64,000 bases of DNA from Chrysoporthe austroafricana (taxonomy: Eukaryota > Ascomycota > Sordariomycetes > Diaporthales > Cryphonectriaceae). Position numbers and translations under genes: made by a program. The DNA lies in NCBI GenBank assembly GCA_001051155.2, contig JYIP02000009.1, positions 1,798,001 through 1,862,000 of the forward strand, given 5' to 3'. Below are positions 11,101 through 22,200 of the stretch, in pieces (within the stretch, counting starts at the first letter, position 1; each line of letters opens with the position of its first letter). Below the pieces are notes generated by a model. That model did not search any database. It was not told the origin of the DNA and saw only the letters and a list, made by a program, of their open reading frames with translations.

Positions 11101-11839
11101 CGTCCACGACCTGACCTGGCATCTGGCTCAATTCAATCCTCGCGACGAATGTCGCTGCAAATGCTCGCCGGGAGGATGCTCACCAATTATTTGGTTTCTG
11201 AGGAGAAGCATCGCTGTTCACGGCGGATCTATACGCCGCGACCAGGGCGACTATCCCCAAATGCTTGCCGAAGTCATCACCATTTTCCTAGCCGACGCTG
11301 ATCCCTTTTGGACCAGGAGCCAGCTCAGGTCTGCAGTTCGGTTTTTGACCTTCCAAGCACTGGAATTGAGGCACACTTGCAATCACGATAAACGGGGACG
11401 TCTCATCGAGGCGGAAGCCGATGAGGAGGTCGCCGAGATCGTCGAGGAGGATGCCTTCGTGCTAGACCTCCTCGAGAAGCTGGTAGCTGAATTCGAAACA
11501 AAATTCAGCCTTCAGCAAGGGAATGGTGCAAATAGTAGTGACATCTCATTCTGGATTGACGAATGGTTACCGCGGGTAAAGGAAGCTTGTGAGTCCCTCT
11601 GCGGCGATCAGATAGGAGAGGATCAACGGTGCCGAGCCGAGGAGATTGGAGTGTTGTGGCACGATTCTCCTGCTGAAATCACCCATGGTGATGACTACTA
11701 CCAAGAACAAGATAAAGGAGAAAGTCAAGTCGATTGGCCGTCTAATGTCGATGAGGACAGTATGTGGCAGACCTTCAAGTCAATCGGTGACTGGGAAGCC
11801 AGACTGAGGTCTATTGTATCCCGGACATATTCTGGATGA
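8200..11839 (+). CDS. STAND-type N-terminal domain protein with ankyrin-like segment
   Basis: Five exons: 8200-8651, 8715-9642, 9701-9822, 9887-10107 and 10188-11839. Introns are 58-80 nt with GT..AG ends, and the total of 3,375 nt stays in frame, giving 1,124 aa. The N-terminus (MTDPLSVAASVTGVIGFGFQ..., about residues 1-190) is the alpha-helical domain found at the front of fungal NLR/STAND and related proteins. It is followed by amphipathic helices about 100 residues long. The central region contains INNFGQTPIHLASSRPSCLKILL and DITGRTALEYA, which resemble ankyrin repeats, and later DAEGQTPLYSW. The C-terminal third has an acidic helix (EADEEVAEIVEEDAF) and a Cys-rich patch, ECRCKCSPGGC. No NB-ARC or NACHT P-loop is visible, so this is not a complete STAND NTPase. 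A role in recognition or programmed cell death is inference. The neighbouring HET gene fits that theme. Confidence 0.75.
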
Positions 11840-12582
11840 TTGCTGTTCCTGTCTCCGTTTCAGGGCGTGTGGGGTTGTCCCTTGCGTGTATTCAGGCCCT
11901 CTGTGTGCTAGTATTAATCAACCTGGACTGAGAGGAACTCATGTCTTTTACCTAGCCCTGGCCAGATGGAAACTTGGTTTTTCTTTCTGTTTTGAAAACA
12001 CTCAAAATTGAAACATCTGGCTTATCGATTCATCAATCCCTTCGCTATTTCGTTACGATCTAGGATACACAGGTTATCACCAACCAGCCCCGCTGATGTC
12101 GCTGAGCTTATTGATTGTTTTGGCCTCGGTCTCAGTATCTGGTGGGTCGTGGGGGCTGACTGCAAATTAAGTTGAGGGATGGCACTGTAAAACAATTGCT
12201 CAGTAAGCACAGGCGCTGACAATGAAGCTCAAACTGCACTTCCACGCCACAGAGCCCTCTCAAGCTGAGACCGTCTGAATGGTGGTCCTCCGATTGGTCG
12301 TGGTGATCACCTCATCGGTGAAGGTGGCCATCTACAGCGTTGCCTGAAAGTAGACCGCCAGCGCATCATTGCCACCTTCAGGCAATAATTGCGATGAGAA
12401 ACTACACGAGAATTCTCTTCTAAGTACAGAGTTTGACATTCACATACTTATAGAAAGGATACCCTTGGCTTCTCTCAAACCTTAAATTGCTGCAAAATAA
12501 TCATCACTTCATACATTCGCTGAAATTCGTTTTTTAACCTCCCACCTAAGAAAAGCCCTAAAGAAAGAAGAGGATCATCGCC
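11840..12582. other. Intergenic region upstream of the GH26 gene
   Basis: About 740 nt between two + strand genes. The last 100 nt before the GH26 start is A/C-rich leader-like sequence. No additional gene recognised. Confidence 0.5.
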
Positions 12583-13651
12583 ATGAAGTTGACAGCATCA
12601 GCGTTTCTTGTTACCCTCTTGGCCCTTGGTACCACAACCTCACCGGCTTATCTCGAGAACCGAAGCCATAGTCAAGTTAATGGCGCCAACAGCAATATAG
12701 CAGCAAACGCAAGCACGAGCAACTCCCTGCCCGGCCTCCCATCAGACTGCATGATCTCAACCCAAGGCATAGCGTGGGGCTGGCTTCCGGATGACACAAA
12801 GAGTGCCGTAAGCATTTCATCCCTGAACTCGGCGACAGGGAAGAAGTCTTGCTTCTACGGCGACTACTCTAAGATCAACGACGATTCTTACGACGGGTCC
12901 GACATCACTTCCAAAGCTGCCAATGCCGAGGGTGCGATCATGGTGCCGTCCATCATGCCGGTGGGCGTGACCTGGGACCAGGTGACCACCGACTTGGCAA
13001 AACAGATTGGCAGTGTCGTTGAGGCCTTCACCAAGCAAAGTCTAGTCGTGTACCTCCGCTTCGCCCATGAGATGAACTGTTATGCCAAGCCTGGTTGCGG
13101 GTCACCAGCTTATCCGGGTGGTGAAGACTACGCTGGCTTCAAGAAGGCTTGGATCAATGTTGCGAACGTCTGCAAGGGGATTCGCGATTGCTACATGATG
13201 TGGTCGCCAAATTTGCAGGACGTCTCATCCCTGAGTAACTGGTGGCCTGGAGCAGACTATGTTGATATCATCGCCGTGGACCACTATCCTAGCAGCGATA
13301 GCGATGTCGGTGGCGGGTTCAGCAGTGCATATGATGACTTCTACAGCACAGTCGTCAAGCCCTATGGCAAGCCGTTTATGCTGGGAGAGACGGCGTATGG
13401 TGGTGCCACGGAGAAGAAGAATCAGTGGGTCAAAGACGTCACCAACAGCGATTTCAGCAGCTATCCTCTATACAAGGGGGCGATGTGGTTTGAGTAAGCT
13501 GTGTCTCGCCTTTTCCTTGACATGGATAAGTGGACGGTCTCTGATGTAATACTGAGATATAATTTCCAGGTACAACAAGGAGGCCAATTTTTACGTGGTC
13601 TACGATGCAGATCAGAGCGCCATCAACAGCTTCAATTCCAATTTCAGCTAA
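12583..13651 (+). CDS. Secreted glycoside hydrolase family 26 (beta-mannanase-like)
   Basis: Two exons, 12583-13493 and 13570-13651, with a 76-nt intron (gtaagc..tttccag), encode 330 aa. A signal peptide is evident (MKLTASAFLVTLLALGTTTS), followed by a short Asn/Ser-rich linker and a single catalytic (beta/alpha)8 domain. The acid/base Glu lies in LRFAHEMNC and the nucleophile Glu in FMLGETAYG, the two hallmark GH26 motifs. MMWSPN and DIIAVDHYP are further conserved core stretches. The second exon supplies the C-terminal helix, YNKEANFYVVYDADQSAINS. Without splicing the protein would stop just after MWFE, so the intron matters. The expected role is extracellular hydrolysis of mannan or galactomannan in plant-biomass breakdown; the exact substrate cannot be read from sequence. 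No carbohydrate-binding module is visible. Confidence 0.9.
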
Positions 13652-13877
13652 ACACCGAAGCATCGCTGAGTCACTCGAAGGTTCCGAGACAAGATTCTTC
13701 ACCTTATTTGGATGAAGTAGTGGGTTCAGTGTGAAAACGAATCAAGATTTCAAGCAGGAGTGAGAATGAAACTGTGAAAGAAGATGTCAAAGTAACAATG
13801 TCAGGTGAATCGGGACTTAAATAGAATAGAGAACAAAAGGAAATAGTGGAATATTCTTGCGAAGAGGTAAAATCTAT

Positions 13878-13912
<35 letters not shown>

Positions 13913-14522
13913 GGGGTACTTTTTTTTTTCTTGATAGAAAATCCGAAACAAAGCCGAAATACCTACTACAATACCAAGGCTTAAGATATTCTTTATCAAA
14001 TAGACAATTCGCTTGTTTAGAGACAAATGGAAGTAAGATACTTCTTTATCACGAATGCTTGTGCAAAGCTTACGTGTATGAATTTTTCAATATAGCGACA
14101 GTATTCTAGGCTTGCTTTATTTGCGGAAAGGTGGCGGGGCATACAACTAAAAAAATCATTTCCAGTGAGTTATTGTTTGTCTGATACATTGTTGCTGTTA
14201 CGAAGGACTAGGTGAATGGGTAGGACCTGCTTAGTATATAATCTTGGTTGTCACCTGCTCAAGCTGATTCACCTGCAAGAAATCAGTGGACATATAAGCA
14301 CACGTCGGCCAGGACTCTGTTTCGACACCTTTTGCAACCTGTCAACACAAGTTGCCCAAGATTACGTGACACCCCTTCGGTACTGAAGCTGCCTTCGAGC
14401 CCAGATTTCTTTCTTTTCGTCCAAATCTCTAAGGACCCACTTTGCTGAGGTCTCTGTGTTGCAGTGCTTATCGCCTCTCTTCATCAGAGCCTCCATATTA
14501 GGGTTCCAGACTTCACTTCGAC
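13652..14522. other. Intergenic region with A-tract hairpin
   Basis: About 870 nt, AT-rich between roughly 13840 and 14110. It holds an A33/T10 tract with complementary flanks, listed separately, and a TATA-like agtatataatc near 14231, about 290 nt before the next start. The reading frame 13846-14109 is driven by the poly-A (poly-Lys) and is rejected as a gene. Confidence 0.5.
13874..13937. repeat. Poly-A/poly-T inverted repeat
   Basis: ctatcaa runs into 33 A residues, then cggggtac, then 10 T residues, then cttgatag. The 7-nt ends (ctatcaa and ttgatag) are exact reverse complements, so the segment can fold into a long A:T hairpin. It resembles the base-tract-with-inverted-ends structure at 32185-32270. 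Confidence 0.8.
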
Positions 14523-15650
14523 ATGTCACAAAACATGGCGACAAGCAATGATCGGATTGACCGTGAGGTCAGAAAAATTTTCCAGGTATGCTATGCTCCC
14601 CTCCCCCGCCGCCCAAACGGTCACTCTTTGGTTGCTAACGACTAATTTTCTTAGTCACTGGACGCTTTGGTCGCCCTGGATGCTGTCGACAAGCCGCACG
14701 CGAATCTCCTCAAGATGTACCTAAAAGACACAGCGAAGAAGAGGTTGCCAGGTACCGAACGAGATATCGATCAGGTAAGGAGCCTCAGTGATAGAAGGCC
14801 CCTCCATGAACATTCATTGTGTGGATTGCTGAGGTCTTACGTTGGTGCTTGCCAGGTACCAAGCCCTCATGACGAGCTGCCCAAAGGAGAAACACCTCGG
14901 CCATCGCGAATGATCGACTCGAAGACAGCTGAGAACGCCAGCGCCAGTGCCAATTCCCATGGCTCGAACAACGATAGCCCGAAGCGCAGCACTGCGAGGC
15001 TTGGCCCCGAGGAGAAAATCCACCTCCTTGATGCCACAGATGCCGACCTCGCCCGCCTGGGCTCGGTCCCATTTCCGTCGTTGCAACCATACGTAATCAA
15101 CAATACAGTCATGCACGCTGTTGCACTGGACGCTTCGGACGTCAGCTATACCAAAATTGCCTCGCCCATCAAGAAAGAGGCCGACGAATCATCGTCCAAT
15201 AGCCCTCAGTCATTCAATTCCTCGCCGTGTTCGTCTTTGAAGTCTGCACCAAACACGATTGTGAAGGCTGCATTGAGTCCTCCTATCGAGTCCAGGCCTC
15301 AGGTGGCTCCCAAGGGCATCGATTCTGCCGAGATCAAGAACGACGAGACGACTCCCTCTAGCGATGGCAGCCTCTTGATCTGCCCATACTGGGTCACTGC
15401 ACCGTTGCTTCGCTGGTCAAGGGTGGGCTGTGGCTACAGCGGCGATCATGGCCGCTTCGTCCATCGCAAAATCCCCGGCCTTCCGATGGAACCGCTTGAG
15501 TGCGCTTTCTATCATCAGCGGAAGTGCAGAAATGGCTCTCACTGCGTCTTGGTGCATGGTAGCACATCCCATGGTTGCGTCGCTGATCTTCCCAAACGCG
15601 ATTCTGCGGCCATCTCCAAGGCGGAAAAGTGCAAGAATCCCAACTGTTGA
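14523..15650 (+). CDS. CCCH-type zinc-finger protein
   Basis: Three exons, 14523-14585, 14655-14774 and 14856-15650, give 978 nt and 325 aa. Intron 1 (gtatgc..ttcttag) is required. Intron 2 (14775-14855, gtaagg..gccag) is 81 nt and has no in-frame stop, so retention would still give a protein. Residues 1-60 form a helical segment (REVRKIFQSLDALVALDAVDK). The middle is a Ser/Pro/Lys-rich, probably disordered region. Near the C-terminus CAFYHQRKCRNGSHCVLVH fits C-x7-C-x5-C-x3-H, a canonical CCCH finger of the RNA-binding type. Upstream of it, a segment with two Cys and a His (CPYWV...GCGYSGDHGRFVH) looks like a degenerate second finger. Family knowledge suggests mRNA binding or regulation. It sits immediately beside the NRPS but converges on it, so a role in the cluster is unproven. 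Confidence 0.75.
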
Positions 15651-16292
15651 GCTATCCGAGGGGTCTAACTTGGTGGGGCGGAGCTGCCAAGGTCCTATCA
15701 GTGAGTTCCGTGTACATGAGGCACAACGGGTTCAGCACGCAGCTTGCCAGACAGAGACTATCGCAGGCGTTCAGGCTTTGGAACCACCGCATTTTATGGA
15801 TGCGTTTTATTTGTCGCCTCTCCGACACTTGGTAATTAGGCCGATGCACGCTACAATAGTGTGCTTCATGAAGAGGTTATCCATCCTTATAGACAAGAGT
15901 ACATCATGAACTATACCATCAGAAAAAAGGATACTTTTTCGTATGCATGTAAAAATGATTTGGAACGGTCAGATTGACCCAGGCGCCACGAATGTCTCAT
16001 TCATTTATACCTGCCATAAGCACGGATATGCAAGGTAATTAATACCTTGACCCTTTGCTCAATATGGCCAGTGACGCCCTCTGATTCTGGAGGATCTCGG
16101 ATATCTTAGCCTATATGCCGAGTGTTCTTCAATGTATGTACAGACAGCGCCCAAATACTAGGCTCACAGAGTCGAACAGAACGGATTTGTCTTGAATGGC
16201 AGTTAGGTACACGAAGTAGAGGCTGCATACCCTAAATTTGACAAAATAGAGAAGAGAGGAACCCACATTATGTAGCAGTGCTCACGTCCGAT
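15651..16292. other. Convergent intergenic region (CCCH gene / NRPS 3' ends)
   Basis: About 640 nt between two genes that end towards each other. It contains AT-rich, terminator-like sequence but no gene or RNA I can support. It marks one edge of the biosynthetic cluster. Confidence 0.5.
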
Positions 16293-19200
16293 CTATGTAG
16301 ACTGATATGCCCTCCTCACAAGTTCACGTGTCGAGGAGACAGACTCATTTGGCCGACCACTTATTGCATCGATCGCGACGCAAAGGCCGTGCAGAAGCCT
16401 AGCCGCGACATCACCAGCCACGACATCGACTGCATGGCCGAGGCGTATCTCCAATGATCCTAGACCCTGAGTTGCTGAAATAGAAATATCCGGCAACATG
16501 TAAAACCCACCATCTGCACGGTCGAGGAATGCAGGAGTATATTCGGTCTCTCCGAGCATGAACCCGGGCTCTTGGGGAGATCTTTGGTGATTGATGAGCG
16601 ACGTGAAGCGATGCCATGACGAGGCAGGCGCGCAATCGTCGATGATACGCTGGGTGCCGACAGACTCATGCTGGATGCTCCTGGTCTGCTGGTCCAGGAT
16701 GGCATCTAGAAACTCTGAGATGGTCATCGCAGTCGAATCGGGCGGCACAACGAAGCGGAAAGGCAGAGCCGTGACGCAACAGCCGTGCGAGTCAGCGACT
16801 GCAGGACTCACAGCATTGCGGCCTGTGCTCGCTTCAGCAAAGATGAGGTCCGATAGCCCCGTGTGCTCTGCAACGACCAAACCCCACGCGGCTTTCACTA
16901 TGACGGCTGGCATCATGCTGGATGCCAAAGATGGCGGCAGCATGAGTGTCTCTTTTGGCAGGAAGGACGCCTTCAGCTGTTTTGTCGAGATTGTTTCGGG
17001 GCTTGTGGTGGCATGTTGTTGTGATGGTTGTCCCAGTTGAGGCATCTCCGATCCAGCCAAGAAGTCGCGCCAGTATAACAGCGACGACTCCTCGTCGATA
17101 CGGCTATGGAGGTCTGAAATATAGTTGAAGAAAGTCGCGTGCGTCTGGATCGTAGCTCCGTGGTAAATAGCCATAAGACTATCCCAGATCAAGGGCAGAG
17201 AATGAGCGTCGTAAAGTGCATGTGAAATACGGAACAGTATTCTATGCTGATTGCTCCCGTCTATGGTGGTGATGATGGCAATGTTCACAGGAGGCCTACC
17301 TTCTTCTGGGCTCCCAAACATCTCTTGTGCCATAAACCTCTCTGTGAAAGCGACGAGGCTTTCATCTGTGCGATACTCGCAGATCTCTGGCTCGTATGCG
17401 CTGAGGACCACTTGCCAGAACTGGTGATTGCCATCTTTGACGAAAGCGGTTCGAAGTGTGTCGACCTGGTCGATCAACTTTAGGCAAGCAGCCTTTAGCC
17501 GATCAACAGCAAAGCTGCCAGTACCATCGACACCTATGTAATTCAGGTCCATTCGTGTCGTTGAAAGCATGCCATCAACACTGACGGCTTGGAAATCGGT
17601 TAGTGGTGCGACATCCAGCACTTCCGTTCCAGAGGCTTGAATCCAAGGGCAGCAGTAGGCTGCTTTCAAGACTGTAGCCCTGTGTTGGTCAAGAAGCAGT
17701 GAGATACGCTGGTATCGATCCGGTATGAGCGCAGAGGAGGAGGTGGATGGGGCCTTGTCGGCTGCAGAGGCCATATTCTCGAGCACTTGATTCCGGAGGA
17801 TATCGGCTACCGTAAGTTGCAGGCCAGCCTCTCTAGCCAGGGCAGACAATCTCATGGCCACTACTGAGTCACCACCAAGATCGAACAAGTTATCTTCTCG
17901 CCCGATGAGCTCTTCAGCCAGCGACAGGACAGTGGACCATAGTTGTCTCAAGAGCGACTCGGTCTCGGTCGTGACCGACTTGTTGGATGAGGTACTGAAT
18001 AAGTAGTGATTCCAGTCATCGGCCCTCAAGGTGGCGAAGAAGTTGCGGAGAGCCAGACGATCCAGCTTGCTAGATGGGTTCAGAGGCAGGCGTGTGATTG
18101 GAAGGAAGTTGTTTGGGATCATGTAGGAAGGGAGGACGGCTCGCAGCTCCGTACGAAGCTGTTCTAGCCTACGTTGCAGCACTGGCGAGGGCTGGGCTAC
18201 CTCGACAGGTGCCGTCTTTGTGGTGGAAGTCGTCTCTAGCTCCAGGGCTGCAACAAGCACACGGTCTCCTCGCCCGTGCGCCAAGGCGATGTAATCGACG
18301 GCTGCTTTCCGGACGTCAGGCATAAGCCGCACGATCCAGCTCTCGATCTCGCCAATCTCGACACGCTGACCGTGGATCTTAACCTGCGTGTCTCGTCGTC
18401 CAAGCATAGTGAGCGATTGGTCTGGGTTCTGCTGGACGAGGTCCCCTGAGCGGTAGAGCCGCTGGTTACGTGCTATCGGGAAATCTTCCACCCAACTCGG
18501 GTTGACGACAAACGCCTTGGTTGTTTTCTCGGGTTCATTGATGTAGCCACGCCCTAGTTGGGCACCTTGAAGAAGCAGTTCACCGGGCGCACCGATGGGA
18601 GATAGTTTGTTGTAGTCCGCCGGCGAGACGACCCAGAAGCAGCACGCTACAGGTAGGCCCACATTAGGTGCGTCCCGGCGCTCTGTGAGCGGTCGGCTGC
18701 AGGCGACCAGGATCGAGCACTCGGATGGTCCGTACGAGTTGATTATGGCAGAGCACTTGCCCCAAATATCGATGACATTAGGGTCTAGTGGCTCGCCACC
18801 CACCACGAGGACCTCGATCGGTGGCACATCTTGTGGGCGAAGCATGGCCGCGACAGTAGGCGTAAGACTGAGGAAGTTGACGCGCAAGTCCCATACAGCT
18901 TGCGCAAGGTTGCTCACACGATCATCCTCAGAAGGCTCGCAAACACAGCCTCCTTGAAAAAGGGTGGCGAAGATGTCCGAGATGCTGTTGTCGAATGTGA
19001 AAGCGGCAAACTGCAGTGCTCGCGAACGGGACGTTAGGTGGAGCATACGACTGTGTTTGAGCAAACTGGCAGCGAGGGCTCCATGCTCCAGGACGGACCC
19101 CTTGGGGGTGCCCGTACTACCAGAAGTGAACACCACGTAGGAGACATTTTCCGCAGTGACGGTTGAACAGGCTGGCGCTGGAGTATACGGTGGCAAGCCA

Positions 19201-22200
19201 TTTATCAGATCTTCATCAATGACGATGGTTGCTGCACCGGTCAGCGAACTGAGCCTATCCGCCTGCTCCTTGTCGGTGAGGATGAGCTGGGTTCCAGTAT
19301 TTCCCACAATCGTTTGAATTCGGACAACAGGGTGCCCGATGCCTAAAGGCACTACACCTGCTCCAGCCTGTAAGATGGCGACGGCGGCGACGAGAGCCCA
19401 TTTAGATTTAGACATGCAAAGTCCCAGCAGTGCTTCAGGCCCAACTCCTCTTTTGAGACTGTGGAGGTGATGTGCAAGCCGTGAGCCGGTCTCAACTAAC
19501 TCACGGTATGTCAAGTCTCCGTCCCAGGAACATATAGCTGGCGCGTCTGGCTGCTGAGCAGCAATGTCCTGCAGAATCTCGTGAATACACTGACTGGTAC
19601 GTTCCGGAACCGTCTCATTCCATGACGAGATCTGAGATTGATCCTCTTGGCTGATCAGGCTGAGCTGACATACGAGTCGGCTCTCGTCATTGCTGTATTC
19701 AAAGAGCTGTTGGACAACATGCTCGAACTGCTCCAAGATGCGATGCACTTGAGACGTGCTGATCGTAGTCTGGTCAAACCATATATCGACGTCGACTTGT
19801 TCCTCCGTAATCATTGTGCATTCCATGTTGAATGCATATCCCTGGATAGCATCATCAATTCTGTTCTCCTTCTCAACAGGAATCATCAGTTTATCCGCTG
19901 CCGCTACTGTTGTAGTTTCTGGTGATGCTAATGAGGCCTGCAAGACGTCATCGTCGCCGTTAACAACAGCTTGCACCGTGAACAAATGAGCCGGGGTGAA
20001 GAGGCCCTCGTCAAGCTCAGGGACATGTTGTCGGATGTTTTGTAAGCCAGTATGCTCATAGGGGATCATCTCCACAGCATCTTGCTGAACTCGCGATAAG
20101 AATGTTGGTATCGAGTCTTGCTGGGGAATCTGTACGCGCACAGGGACCGTGGCAAAGGTAGGACCCAGCATATTCAGGATACCATCGACAGGTGCCTGTC
20201 GTCCGGAGAGGGCTGCCATGATAATTACTTCATCAGTGTCTGTGCCCGCATACGCAGCGAGCAGCATCGCCCACGCGGCGCGAAGAATGTTGGACGTCGT
20301 CACGGAGCCGAGGAAGTCCTTGCTGTGTCGGATTATGTGGCGTTTTGCATGCTGCGTTGATTGAGGTAAATACGACGGGTCAATAGGCAGCTCTGGGAAT
20401 TTGATAACGTTAGCGCTCCCCAGATGCTTCCGCCAGAACAGTCTAGTGGCCTCCTCATCGCGATCATTTAGGTACTGGACGAAGCGGGACATGGGCACCG
20501 GTTGCGGAACGGGCCCGTTACGCGCCAGACGGGTCAGCATATCCACAGTCTTCATCATACTCCAACCATCGTAGATGCTGTGGTGCATAGTCCAGACGAC
20601 ACGCTTCTCCTCGCTTATAGGAGTGTTGATAATGCCTATGCGGCAAAGTCTGCTGCCGTATGTCATGTGGTCGTTGCGATCCTGCTCGAGGTAGTCCTCA
20701 AGAGATGACGAGTATTGCCATTGTACAGGTTCGCGAACGACGACTTGGACGGCCCCTGATTTCCCTGGCACGATGCGCGTCCGCATGATCACTAGAGTCT
20801 GCCAGAGTCTTTCCCAGGCACCCATGAAGACACGAACGTCTCCTTCGATTTTGAAGACTCGGCGCAGCACGTATTTGTCTGGTCGCTTTGATGTAATGGC
20901 AATGAGACCCTCTTGTAAGGGGGTACTAGGATAGGCATCTTCGATGTCTTCAGGAGCCACTCCGCATTGGCTTGCTAAAGAAACGATCTGTTCTGATAGA
21001 ATGCCTGAGGACCCAAGGCTAAGAAGCGCAAAAGGAGCTGCATCGGTCTTGGTATCTGGAGTAGTCGAGATCTCACTCCTATCATTCTCCTTATCTATGG
21101 CCAGCGCGAGCTCGGAAAGGCGTGGGTGTTGAAAAATGGTGGCTACCGTGAGAGAGACAGCAGGCTTAGCTCGCCGTGCCGCTGCAACCAACTTCATGGC
21201 GCTGATGGAGTCACCTCCGATCTGGAAAAAGTCGTCTTCGCTACAGATGACTTCGGGAGACTTTGACAGGACGGCTGCCCACAGACTTTGCAGCATGCGC
21301 TCAGTCGAGGACGAAAGAGGTCTTTTACTCATGGATGTTGCAGACGAGGTAGGTAAGAGAGCATTGAGATGCGTCTCACTAAGTCTACTCAAAGCGCGAC
21401 GAACTGCTGGCCGATCCACTTTGCCTGCAGAGGTCAGCGGTATCTTGCCATATGGCACGATGATGCTCGGGACCATATAGGATGGCAGGACACCAAGCAA
21501 GGAGCGGCGAAGTTCGTCTAGTTCGAGTAGTAAAGTTGTAGATGGCTTGGATGAAGGATGCTCTGTCTCGTCTACGTTGACGATCGTACTGTGAGCGCCG
21601 CTGACCTGCACAGCAGCAAGGAGTCTCGGCTCCTCAGCCGCCTCAGCCTTGCCTGTGGGGACAACCAGGGCGACACAGACCATTTGGACGAGATCTGGGG
21701 TCGCCAACTTAAGAATCCAATTCTCGATTTCGCTGGTCTCCACCCTCTGCCCGTGGATTTTAATTTGGTTATCGCGGCGGCCGATATACGTCAAAGACCC
21801 GTCTTGGTTCTGTCGAACAATATCTCCGGTTCGGTACATGCGACGGCCCGTATGCACACCATCGGCAAGCTGCCTTACAAAGGCTGGGTCGACGACAAAG
21901 CTCGCGGCTGTTTGTTTCACGTCGTGGAGATATCCATTCGCCACAAGCGGACCCTCGACTAACAACTCACCCGGGGCACCCACTGGGCACAGATAATTGA
22001 AATCGTCCGGTTGGGTGACCCACATATTGACGCCCTCGACGGCCCAGCCTATAACAGGCGCTTGGTGTTTTGCGTCTAGCGGACTGCTGATAGAGACGAT
22101 GATGGTACACTCTGTGGGCCCGTAGGCATTGATGACTTGTGCAGATCCACGATTCAGCCATGTCTCAACGTCTGACGGCTTCACAGCTTCGCCCATGAGT

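Noticed and set aside
13846..14109. Frame with a poly-Lys stretch
   Set aside because: Generated by the A33 tract; nothing else supports a protein.
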